Notes under the pieces: generated by a model
What the model was told of the DNA's origin: nothing
The model's database searches: none
Seen by the model: the letters and a program-made list of their open reading frames with translations, nothing else
Translations under genes and position numbers: made by a program
In this document: positions 26,101 to 34,000 of the stretch, in pieces
Layout of the letters: each line of letters opens with the position of its first letter
Numbering within the stretch: the first letter of the stretch is position 1
NCBI GenBank assembly: GCA_029266495.1
Contig: JAQSWS010000003.1
Location: 1 to 64,000 of the forward strand
Direction of reading: 5' to 3'
From: Rariglobus sp.
GTDB lineage: Bacteria > Verrucomicrobiota > Verrucomicrobiia > Opitutales > Opitutaceae
Length of the DNA stretch: 64,000 nt

Positions 26101-26584
26101 ACGTGAAATACTGCTTGTTCACAAGCTGCACCGCCCACTTGGCGCCGTTGCCGTTGATGATGGGCTTGGGGTCGGCGGCGTTGCCATAGGCGTCGAAGGT
26201 GACGCGGTTGGTGGGGCTGGTGCCGGAACCGAGACCGACGTTGGCCGGGTTGAGGTCGCACTTCGGATAGAGCGTGCCGGTCCAGCTGCCGCCGCGTTTG
26301 AAGTAAACGTTGTCGCCGGCGGCGAACATCACGCCGTTGACCTTGGTCAAGGACTGCCAGGGCGCGGCGAGCGTTCCGGGGTTGCCGTCGCTTCCGGCGG
26401 CGGAATCCACGTAGTAATCCGCAGCGAGCGCGTCGGCGCACGGCAGAGCGAGAAACGTTGCGGCGAAGAGAAGGCGTTTGCGTCCGGCCGACAGGCGGGA
26501 TTTCGCGAAACGACCGAGGGGATTTTGGGCAGGAGCCGATGCGCCGAAGACGCGATCGGCGGACGCTGACGGGGTAGGATTCAT
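23189..26584 (-). CDS. Secreted right-handed beta-helix protein with four C-terminal beta-sandwich modules (copy 2)
   Basis: This 1131-aa protein has the same plan as its downstream neighbour: long lead and signal core (to about residue 53, ALAADYYVD), beta-helix to about residue 565 (closing with ADIGAHEY), two sandwich modules, then two golvesin-like modules ending in IADAVRF. The pair are near-identical in length and align throughout. The last ~270 residues are almost identical, whereas the signal peptide and the first helix turns differ most. The gene has its own operator-like site (26667-26681) and its own terminator (23136-23166), so each copy is a separate transcription unit. It probably acts outside the cell or in the periplasm on polysaccharide. 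The substrate and catalytic activity cannot be read. Confidence 0.82.
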   Translation of the reverse strand: MNPTPSASADRVFGASAPAQNPLGRFAKSRLSAGRKRLLFAATFLALPCADALAADYYVDSAAGSDGNPGTLAAPWQSLTKVNGVMFAAGDNVYFKRGGSWTGTLYPKCDLNPANVGLGSGTSPTNRVTFDAYGNAADPKPIINGNGAKWAVQLVNKQYFTFQNFHVTNPAGADGSRMGIRVAFGGDGTPLGVVHQYKDVKIVNNDITDVRGITVRAQGIYDQSGGIYVEQMAYNGAQVQVDGLLIEGNYFRDNWCIGLHMKAASNYNGREDLWATNLKIRNNIFDGTGADHIVLNGAKGALIEGNAGYDAGISTLSTYDGDCWIAGMWSCYHTRDITFQFNEVARTRNNILNGIKGDSQAFDVDLGTLGKHVFQYNYTHENEGGVLLVMPDDTRSKFTYYRYNLSVNDGRKTFTGCQFAMNPNPGVNAAYVYNNVFYSTRPEGFKMRDYAGAYYYNNIFHVAAAIYPTAPVFSHNAYYGHTPDVNDPYKVVADPKFAGTPVLPPNNDGYTLTNTQPFQILANSPCINAGMAIPALGLPGDLLDNGGRDFWGNPLYAGGYADIGAHEYVGGSAAAPAPVTFVDNPAGATVTYAGPWTHVATDADFYLSTKSSTGGVGAYVQHTFTGTNISVYGAKGPNMGKVLLTLDNGASALVDCYWPVPRNRVLLHTFTPLLNAAHTLRATVMTKNPAASGNLVVIDYFQSNPVAPAASPVVTARDAAPGTGVVYTGTWTHFTADAAPDQAYYGKTRSESATVGAYVDFTFTGTGVRLIGTKGGAFGKLNVSVNGGATTSVNCYQGLITEFQRHLFEINNLSPGTHTLRVTVAAKDPASTANTVALDLIQVTSAPAGSGTGVDIIKDNTDASGITFVGAWSASTSVPGFQGTNYVSSPTSATSTVRYTPTIASAGNYEVFARWTQLANRATTVPYQITSASGTVTVPKDQTAQGSQWVSLGVFPFNTGTTGNVLISATSSPGYTIADAVRFTQQAQPVDIVVDASDPTGVTTTGAWTGSSTTAGYHGTNALNDGNTKSGTQTVTFTPNLPTSGTYEVFAWWPAATNRSPSVPFKVTHASGNQTINVDQRANGSQWYSLGTYTFNAGTTGNVLITNAYTGPLPIPSQCYVIADAVRFVRQ

Positions 26585-26666
26585 GATGCTATCGTTAGGG
26601 GTTTAACGCGGCGTGACCGCGCAGCACCGTTAGTAGAACGCCGCGGCATTCCACAATGACTTGCAT

Positions 26667-26681
26667 GATGAACTGTTAACT
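26667..26681. promoter_or_regulatory. LacI-type operator candidate upstream of beta-helix copy 2
   Basis: GATGAAC-T-GTTAACT is a near-palindrome matching the site beside the LacI gene (GATTAAC-C-GTTAATC) in its central half-sites. Its centre is 90 bases upstream of the ATG at 26584, nearly the same spacing as for copy 1. It lies in the gap after the LacI stop at 26719. Confidence 0.55.
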
Positions 26682-26718
26682 TTGCCTTCCGCCTCTAAAA
26701 AGGGAGGAGCTGCGCCGC

Positions 26719-27804
26719 CTAAGTCCGTGTTTTTTCGCTCGTGGTATGACCGGTGAACCGACCGAGCACGAAGGTGCCGTCCTCCGAAATGTAGTTTGAA
26801 ATCGACCGGCTGAGCGTCTCTCCCGACTGCCAGTAATCTTCCACCTCCCAGCAGCGCGGCCTCGGTGCAAGACCGAGTTCGTTCCGGTCCAACAAAAGCG
26901 AGAGCATCTCGACCGCGCTGCTTCCGAGTCCCGCCAAGTCCGCACGCAATCCCGAGAGGCGGGTCTCGCCCACATTGGAGCTGAAGAGTGAAACATCCGC
27001 CGGCACCTTCAGGCCCATGGCTTGCAGCCAGCCCTGCACGCTTTTCGCGTGATGCACCACGAGGACGTCCGGACGATGCGTTTCAAACCAGTTTCGAAAA
27101 CCTTCGAGAGTCCAGGCGCCGGCGTAGGGGGGGAGACTCTGCCGGCTGCGTTGCTGCCACAGCAGGTAGGAAGCGGTGTAAACGCCGCGACGATTTTTGT
27201 CCTCCGTCGGTTCGATCACCAAGCCCACCCGGCGGTAGCCCACCCGCTTCAGCAGGTGATACGCCTCCAGCAACTCGTAATACAACGGGCGCTCCGTGCG
27301 ATGCAGGTTGCGTGGCGTCCAGAGGGTTTTGCCGATCTCGACCGCCGCGAAATGTTCCCATTGAAGAAACATGCGGGGGACCCGGTGGGCGAGGCGCGGC
27401 ATAATGATTAGTCCGCGAATTCCGCGCGCGCGCAACATGCGCCCCAACTGGCGGTGCTCCGCGGGTTTTTCGGCGAGCAGAAAGGGCTCGATGTTGAATC
27501 CCACCTTGTGGGCGCGCTCGACCGCGCCCTCGTAAATGCGCCGTTGGAACTCGGCGCCGCCCTTGATCGCAAACTCAGTGATGAAGGCGAGCGTCTCGCG
27601 ATAGTTGCGCCTGCCTTGGGGTTGACGAACCATCGACAGGGCCTTGGCCAGCAGCGGCGAGGGCTGATAGCCGGCTTTTTTCGCCGCGGCCTGGACGCGG
27701 GCCTGCGTGGCGGCGGAAATACGGCCCGCGCCGCGAAGTGCCAACGACACCGTGGCCACGCTTAATCCTGTCTGACGGGCCAGCTCGCGAATGGTGGATG
27801 CCAT
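26719..27804 (-). CDS. LacI/GalR-family transcriptional regulator
   Basis: This 361-aa protein has a LacI helix-turn-helix at residues 4-50 (TIRELARQTGLSVATVSLAL, with the hinge near AAKKAGYQPSP). A periplasmic-binding-like effector domain fills the rest, with blocks such as RGIRGLIIMPR and HLLKRVGYRRVGLV. It is longer than LacI because of a C-terminal tail after about residue 335. The two beta-helix genes lie directly downstream on the same strand. A perfect palindrome before its own start and related sites before both beta-helix genes suggest that it represses itself and them in response to a sugar. The effector is unknown. Confidence 0.92.
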   Translation of the reverse strand: MASTIRELARQTGLSVATVSLALRGAGRISAATQARVQAAAKKAGYQPSPLLAKALSMVRQPQGRRNYRETLAFITEFAIKGGAEFQRRIYEGAVERAHKVGFNIEPFLLAEKPAEHRQLGRMLRARGIRGLIIMPRLAHRVPRMFLQWEHFAAVEIGKTLWTPRNLHRTERPLYYELLEAYHLLKRVGYRRVGLVIEPTEDKNRRGVYTASYLLWQQRSRQSLPPYAGAWTLEGFRNWFETHRPDVLVVHHAKSVQGWLQAMGLKVPADVSLFSSNVGETRLSGLRADLAGLGSSAVEMLSLLLDRNELGLAPRPRCWEVEDYWQSGETLSRSISNYISEDGTFVLGRFTGHTTSEKTRT

Positions 27805-27828
27805 AATGGGGCAGAGTGTTGGCGCAAA

Positions 27829-27843
27829 GATTAACCGTTAATC
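27829..27843. promoter_or_regulatory. Perfect LacI-type palindrome in the LacI/PEP-CTERM divergent region
   Basis: GATTAAC-C-GTTAATC has perfect seven-base arms around a central C, a form typical of LacI-family operators. It is centred 32 bases upstream of the LacI ATG (27804) and 77 bases upstream of the divergent PEP-CTERM gene, so it can control both. Confidence 0.7.
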
Positions 27844-27912
27844 AACGAAATAATCGAACGCGCGCATTGGACGGAGGTAGCCTCGCCCGTCACCCAAAAT
27901 CCCTCTCTTCCT

Positions 27913-28710
27913 ATGAAAAAACTACTCCCTTGCTACGCGGGCCTTCTCCTTGGCGCCGCTGTCGGTTTGAGCGCCCAAACCACCAATCTCGTGTTACTCG
28001 ATTTCGAGACCACGCAGTATCCGAATAACTTCCGCGTCCTGAATGCCAATGGCGCGACCCTCTCACAGACCACGAACGGAGGGGCAAACGATTTTATGAG
28101 GAGCGTGAACGGCAGCGGTGCCTCCATCGTGTATGATGCCAACGGCTCTGCGGAGAACATTTCAAATTTTACCGTGAGCAAAACAGTTTCGCTCAACGTG
28201 ACGATGGATCTCAGCTTTTCCACCAGCGGGAATTCCTTCGGCATCTACATCATCAATGCGGCCAACGAAGCCCAAGGCTATCTGGCTTTGTTTAACGTCA
28301 ACAACTCGGGCTCCAACGATACCATTCGTTTCTCCAGCGCGGTGGTCAACCCGACTACTCCGTCTACGGTCGGCTCAATCCCCGCCGGCAGTTACGCGAA
28401 CAACCAGGATCTGGGCATCGGGCCCACCGGGACCTTCAGCAGCTACTCTTTCAGCTATAGCATCAACGCAAACAACGAGGCGGTCCTCTCGATGACGGCC
28501 GGGGCTCAGACCAGCACGTATACCATCGCCGGCACGAGCGCCTTCACCAACGTGGAGGTCGGTTTCCGTCTCGGCTCCAGCTCGGGCACGGTAGGCGTGG
28601 ATAATTTCAACATCTCCACCACGGCGATCCCCGAACCTTCCACCTACGCGGCCCTGGCCGGTATTGCCGTCCTCGGCATGTGCCTCGCGCGCCGCCGCAT
28701 TACTCACTAA
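27913..28710 (+). CDS. PEP-CTERM exported protein
   Basis: This 265-aa protein has a signal peptide (KKLLPCYAGLLLGAAVGLSA) and a beta-rich Ser/Thr/Asn-rich body. It ends with IPEPSTYAAL, a hydrophobic stretch and a basic tail (ARRR), the classic PEP-CTERM sorting signal processed by an exosortase. It would be exported and anchored or released at the cell surface, often with polysaccharide matrix. The residues after the signal (LVLLDFETTQYPNNF) resemble the lectin-like domains common in this group. It is transcribed away from the LacI gene across a shared operator. No exosortase gene is in the window. Confidence 0.85.
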   Translation: MKKLLPCYAGLLLGAAVGLSAQTTNLVLLDFETTQYPNNFRVLNANGATLSQTTNGGANDFMRSVNGSGASIVYDANGSAENISNFTVSKTVSLNVTMDLSFSTSGNSFGIYIINAANEAQGYLALFNVNNSGSNDTIRFSSAVVNPTTPSTVGSIPAGSYANNQDLGIGPTGTFSSYSFSYSINANNEAVLSMTAGAQTSTYTIAGTSAFTNVEVGFRLGSSSGTVGVDNFNISTTAIPEPSTYAALAGIAVLGMCLARRRITH

Positions 28711-28764
28711 CGCTCACGTTCGTTTGTCCGCCCCGTCACCGCGTAATTTGCAGCCATTTCTTGC

Positions 28765-30162
28765 ATGAAGTCGTTTCAGTTGCCCGCCCGCACGCTCACG
28801 CTCGACGACTCTTGGGACGTCATCGTCGCGGGTGGCGGGCCTACGGGCTGCACGGCGGCCGCGGCGGCGGCGAGAGAGGGTGCACGGACGCTTCTAATCG
28901 AGGCGTCCGGCTGCCTCGGCGGCTCCGGCACCTCGGCACTCGTGCCCGCGTGGTGTCCGTTCTCCGACAAGGAAAAGATCATCTATCGCGGGCTGGCGGA
29001 GAAGGTATTCACCGCCGCGAAGAAGGATGTGCGCCACGTCAAAGGCGGCGATCTTGACTGGGTGCCGATCGACGCGGAGCGCCTCAAGCGCGTCTATGAC
29101 GACCTTGTCACCGAGGCGGGCGCGTCAATTTTGTTTCACACGGTGCTTTCGTCGGTCGAGACGGAAGCCGGGGGCACGGTTTCGACGATCGTCGTGAGCA
29201 ACAAGGCGGGTCTGACCGCGTTGCGCGCGAAGGTTTATATCGACTGCACGGGCGATGCCGACCTTGCCGCCTGGGCGGGTGCGGAGACGCACAAGGGGGA
29301 CGAGCGCGGCGCGATGCAGCCGGGGACGCATTGTTTCATCCTCACCAATGTCGATGAATATGCCTACCGGCATGGCCCTGCTTTGTATTGGACAAATCCA
29401 GCCAGCCCCATCCATGCGATTCTGGCGTCGGGTCGCTACCCGGAGATCCCGGACCACCACATCTGCAACAATCTGGTGGGACCGGGTGCGGTGGGATTCA
29501 ACGCGGGGCATCTTTTCCACGTGGACAACACCGATCCCGAAGGCATGTCGCGCGCGTTGGTGGCGGGCCGTCGCATGGCGGTCGCCTATCGCGATGCCCT
29601 GGCGGAGTTTTTTCCCGCGGCTTTCGGCAACGCCTTTCTCGCCACGACCGGGTCGGTCGTGGGGATTCGCGAAACACGCCGCGTCGTCGGCGACTACGTG
29701 CTGACCCTGCAGGATTATCTGGATCGCCGGGTGTTTGATGACGAGATCTGCCGCAATTCCTATTTCATTGACCTGCACGAAACCAAGAAAGAGCTCGCCG
29801 CGAAGGGCGAGGACTGGGTTTCACGTTTTGCCCATTACGGCAAAGGCGAGTCGCACGGCATCCCGTATCGCTGCCTCACTCCTCGCGGGTTGAAGAACGT
29901 GCTCGTGGCGGGGCGGTCCATTTCGTGCGAACGCATTGTCCAGGGCAGCATCCGCGTGATGCCGGTGTGCCTGGCGATGGGCGAGGCGGCAGGCGTGGCC
30001 GCGGCGCTCGCCGCCGCCGGTCCTGTCGTCGATATCCACCAGCTGGATACGGATCTTTTGCGCGAACGTCTGCGGGCCGAGGGTGGTTATTTGCCCGAGC
30101 TTCCGGGCGAAACGGTTCGCCTGGCGACGCCGATGATCGTGAGCGCTGCGGTCGTGGCTTGA
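28765..30162 (+). CDS. FAD-dependent oxidoreductase (FAD_oxidored-type)
   Basis: This 465-aa flavoprotein has a dinucleotide-binding start DVIVAGGGPTGCTAAAAAA (residues ~18-36) with the following acidic residue E46 (LIEASGCLGG). The C-terminal FAD block is LKNVLVAGRSISCER followed by MPVCLAMGEAAGVAAA. This arrangement matches the FAD-dependent oxidoreductases often found beside glycan-degradation genes in Verrucomicrobiota and Planctomycetota, whose substrates are mostly unknown. No signal peptide is seen, so it should be cytosolic. It lies 54 bases after the PEP-CTERM gene on the same strand and may share its transcript. Confidence 0.85.
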   Translation: MKSFQLPARTLTLDDSWDVIVAGGGPTGCTAAAAAAREGARTLLIEASGCLGGSGTSALVPAWCPFSDKEKIIYRGLAEKVFTAAKKDVRHVKGGDLDWVPIDAERLKRVYDDLVTEAGASILFHTVLSSVETEAGGTVSTIVVSNKAGLTALRAKVYIDCTGDADLAAWAGAETHKGDERGAMQPGTHCFILTNVDEYAYRHGPALYWTNPASPIHAILASGRYPEIPDHHICNNLVGPGAVGFNAGHLFHVDNTDPEGMSRALVAGRRMAVAYRDALAEFFPAAFGNAFLATTGSVVGIRETRRVVGDYVLTLQDYLDRRVFDDEICRNSYFIDLHETKKELAAKGEDWVSRFAHYGKGESHGIPYRCLTPRGLKNVLVAGRSISCERIVQGSIRVMPVCLAMGEAAGVAAALAAAGPVVDIHQLDTDLLRERLRAEGGYLPELPGETVRLATPMIVSAAVVA

Positions 30163-30230
30163 GGCGGTCGCGCGGCGGCAGGGCTGGCGCCGGCGCCCCG
30201 CCGTTCGTGGCAGGTGAGATGGACGAGGCA

Positions 30231-30244
30231 CGCCGCAAGCGGCG
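30231..30244. repeat. REP-like GC hairpin
   Basis: CGCCGC-AA-GCGGCG forms a compact hairpin followed by GCTCTACATC, in the gap between convergent genes at 30162 and 30277. A loosely similar sequence (CCGCCGCTTCTAC) lies near 60560. It may be a dispersed REP-type element or a weak bidirectional terminator. Confidence 0.4.
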
Positions 30245-30276
30245 GCTCTACATCGGAGACGACACGCCGGCGGGGT

Positions 30277-31074
30277 TCAGCGGGAATACACCAGCGGGGT
30301 CGATGTGCCGGCGGGTTCGGGAGGAGGAGCCGGCGGGGCCCAGTCAAAGAGCTGCACGATGGCGATGTTGGGCTCGTCCGCGCGGTTCGATTTTTCAGGC
30401 CGGTCGCGGAGAATCACGAGGATGCGGCCGGCGCCGCTAATGGGAAGGGGAGTGCTCGAAAGCAGTCTCCAATCACCGTTCTCAAGCTGGGCGGCCGCGC
30501 GGAAGGGCATGCGTTTGACGCCCTCGGTGATCGGGACCTGGGTCTTGTCGCGAGGTGGCAGGGTGAGTTGCCGGCTGGCGATGTTGATGGCGATGGGCAG
30601 GCGTGAAAAATTGCGGAATTCGATCGTGCCGGCGGGGTGCGCGGCCGGAGAGTTGTCGAGGACGACGCAGTCGTAGACCATGGCGGCCTCTTTGCTCACC
30701 TGGCCCTGGCTGTTGGGAAGGACCTTGCGGGAGGTGACCTTTGCATCGTCGCCCGGGACGAGAATGACCAGGGCCTGTTGAATCTCCGGAGGCACGGTGA
30801 TTGTGCAGGCGGTCTGTCGCTGGGGTTTGCCGTCCACTTCGACCATTTTGAAAAGCACGATGGAGTTCTCGGCGGATTCATAGGTGGTGGAAAAACTGCG
30901 GGGAAACACGGCGAGTTCCTGCGGGGCTTTTCCGGCCTGGAACTGAAGGTTGAGGTCGTAGGTGCCCCAGGCGAGGAGGCGGAACTGGACGGCCCGGGCC
31001 GGCGAGGCGCAAACGATGAAGGCGAGGGCGAGCCCGAAGGCGGCCGCCATGAGGCGTGTGGGATTAGATGTCAT
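30277..31074 (-). CDS. Exported protein of unknown function, partner of the giant pilin-like gene
   Basis: This 265-aa protein has a signal peptide (LMAAAFGLALAFIVCASPARA) and a beta-rich body ending in a proline-rich tail (APPAPPPEPAGTSTPLVY). It is not recognised. Its start overlaps the stop of the 1223-aa pilin-like gene by 11 bases, so the two are translated together and probably act together in the envelope. It converges with the FAD oxidoreductase gene. Confidence 0.75.
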   Translation of the reverse strand: MTSNPTRLMAAAFGLALAFIVCASPARAVQFRLLAWGTYDLNLQFQAGKAPQELAVFPRSFSTTYESAENSIVLFKMVEVDGKPQRQTACTITVPPEIQQALVILVPGDDAKVTSRKVLPNSQGQVSKEAAMVYDCVVLDNSPAAHPAGTIEFRNFSRLPIAINIASRQLTLPPRDKTQVPITEGVKRMPFRAAAQLENGDWRLLSSTPLPISGAGRILVILRDRPEKSNRADEPNIAIVQLFDWAPPAPPPEPAGTSTPLVYSR

Positions 31075-34000
31075 TGGCGGAAAGCCAGCGGAACGAGATG
31101 ATTTTGAACCGGCGCCCGAACGTTTGGTTGCCGGCGATGGTGAGGTTGGCGGGAGCGACCGTGGCGGCGTCGGTGGTATTCACATATTCGTGGGTTCGCT
31201 GGACGACGGCTTCACACCAGGCGCGACCGACGACTTCGCCGGTGACGGGGTTTTGTGTATCGCCATAGGCACGGATGCGGAAGGTGTCGGAGCGGGCGGT
31301 GAGTGAAGGGCCGAGGGCGGTGAGCAGGTCGGCTTGGGACAGATAACCCGGGGTGAGCGAGGCGCGGGACGCGGCGGATTGCGTCGTGTCGGGAGCGGTG
31401 TTGGCGGTGTTCACGGTGCCCGAATAAACGATTTGTTGCTCAAGATCGGGAGGGACCTTTCCGGAGCTGTCCTTGATGTCGCGGGGGTAAGTATCGGCGG
31501 GCAGACCATCGCCCGCGCTGTCTTGGTTGACGGCACCCGCATCGATGGCGGCCTGCAGAACACCTTTCAATCCGGTGCGGTCCGCGACGAGGCGGCGATT
31601 GACGAAATCCGCGAGGGAGAGGAAGGGGCCGCGAGCGCGGATTTCGGCGACGATCTTGGGGGCGAGATCGTCGATCTGGGCGTCCGAGAGAATGCGATAG
31701 CCCATCCACGTGTCATTGACCGTGATGCCGGTAAACGGGCGGGAACGGGCGGTGGTGAAGCGGGAGAACGGGTGCTTGTTGAGCGGGTCGGCGGGGTCGG
31801 TGGCGACGCCGTTATGACTGTGGAGCAGGGCGCGCCACGCCTGGACGGAGGTGGAGTTGACGTTGAAGCCGCCGTTGACGCGGAGGTGGGCGGCGGATTG
31901 CCCGACGGTTTTGAGCGCGGTGACGTCGCCGGCGGTGGCGGCGCCGCTGGTCCAGACAAACTCATGCCGGCTGTTGGGCAGGTGATAATTGACGGCTCCG
32001 GCCTGGGCAACGGTGAGCGTGTCGGGGACGGTGGAGAAAAAATAGCCGTCCCAGAGCGCCTGGTTGAGCCAGTAGGAAAGATCGTAGATGCGATTGAACA
32101 CCGCCTTGCCGGGAAAGCCGGTGGGATCCGAGAGGGCGAACGAGTCGTCGGTGGACAACACCGTGAACGACGCGTTGCGATTCACGTAGAGATTGGCGTG
32201 CGAATTGCCGATGGCGTAGGCGGGGTTGAGGTTGATGAGCGAGGCGTTGGCGTGCTGCAGCTGGGCGATCGAGAACAGCGGGACGTCCGGGGACGGGAAC
32301 TCGCGGATGACCGTGTTCTGCGCGCCGCCCGACGTGATGGAAACCCGGGTGCCGGAGGAGACGCGGCCCTGGGCGTCGGCGTTGGGAATGTCGTGCTTGG
32401 TCAAATTCAACGTCGTGCCGCTGACGGGCGGCTCCACATAAAATTCCGTGAGGTAGGAGGGATTGAAGTTGGATCGATAACCGCTGCTGACCTGCTCGAC
32501 GAAGGGTTTGCGCAGCATGATGGAGGCTTGGGGATTGAGCGTGGAAAGCCAGCGGGGGGCGCCCGGATTGGGCTTGTCCAGCCGGTCCTGCGGATTGGAT
32601 TCCGGCGGCGTGGTCGGCAGATCCGACATCATCAGCTCGAGGCGGTGATAAATGAGCGGTTCACCGGTGTTTTGAGGCGGGATCTTGAGGCTGTTCAGGT
32701 TGAACCGCCATTCGAGCCCGGCGCCGAGGATTTTTTGATAGGCGTTGGCGCGCAGGAATTGCCGCACGGCGGTGATGTCGCCGGGGGGAATCGAGGCGGG
32801 GAGCGGCTCGGTCAGCAGCACCTCCATGCGCGCGGAGTTGTAAGTCGACGGGGTGGTTTGGGGGAAGCATTCCAGGAAGATCGTCTGGGTTTGGGCGACG
32901 ATGTATTGGTTGAAGGGAACCTCGCCCTGCATGCGCACGGCATTGTTGACACCGACATCGTTCCTGAGGGCGCCGCGGTCGCTTAGCCGTGAGACACCGC
33001 TTTTATAAAGCGTGCCGTCATGTCCATCGGGACTGTCGATCGCGTCGCAGATCGTGAAGATGCGGCTTTCGCCGGGATCCATGTCTTGGGAAACCTCCAG
33101 CTTGAAGCGGAAGTATTCGGCTTCGGTGTCGGAGGTGTTTTCTCCATATTCCTTGGTGACAATGGGGCTGGAGCCGTGCTTCACGCGTATCACCATCAGA
33201 TCGAAATCCTCGGGCTCGAGGGCGGGGTTGGTGGGCGACACGGGGCTGTAAGCGCCGGTCCGATAACGAAGCCCCGCGCCCGTGGTGGAGGCCGGCACGA
33301 GGTTGGAGTATTGGACGCAGAACTCGTAGGTCCTGGCGGCGAGTTTGACGTTGTAGGGATTCCACAGCGTGACGACCGGCATGATGTTGAAATCAGGCGG
33401 GGTGTCGGTGGCAGGACAGGTGAGGTTGTATCCCATGCGCAAATACGTGATGACGGGAGCGACGCCGGGGTGCGTGGCGGACTGCTGCCTGGGCTGAAGC
33501 GCGGCCGCGCCGGCGGACGCATTGGCGAATTCGCGCAGCAACTGCCATTTGGGGAGGCTGTATCTGGAGGTGTCGGCAGGGTCTCCCGGGGTGATGTAAT
33601 CGTCGTTGGCCGAGGGAGGCGAAGAGGGGGTGGGATTTGACGCCGAGGATCTGAGCCAAGAGCCGAGATCGCGCTTGAGGCCGCCTTTGGCGACGTCCAC
33701 GGGGAGGCTGTAGGAGTCGAGCGTGAGATCGTGAAAACGGCTTTTGACGGCGCGTCCGAGAGCGCTTTGTCCGACCGAGTCGGTGTTGGCCAAGGGAAGC
33801 TGGGAGAGCGAAAGCACCTTGGGAAGCGTGGCGAGGAACGCGGAGTCGGTGCCCGGGAAGGCGGAGCCCAGCTTGGTATCCGCAGTGTCTTGTCCGATCG
33901 CTTCAATCCCAAGGCGTTCTGCATTGATGAACCGATAATCAGCGGCTTGGGCGGCGGTGGTGGGCGGAGTGACGGCGGCGGGGTTTTCCCAAGGGGCGCT

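Noticed and set aside
23378-26569. A 1063-aa plus-strand frame opposite beta-helix copy 2
   Set aside because: Very long but antisense. The equivalent frame in copy 1 is broken, so it is not under selection.
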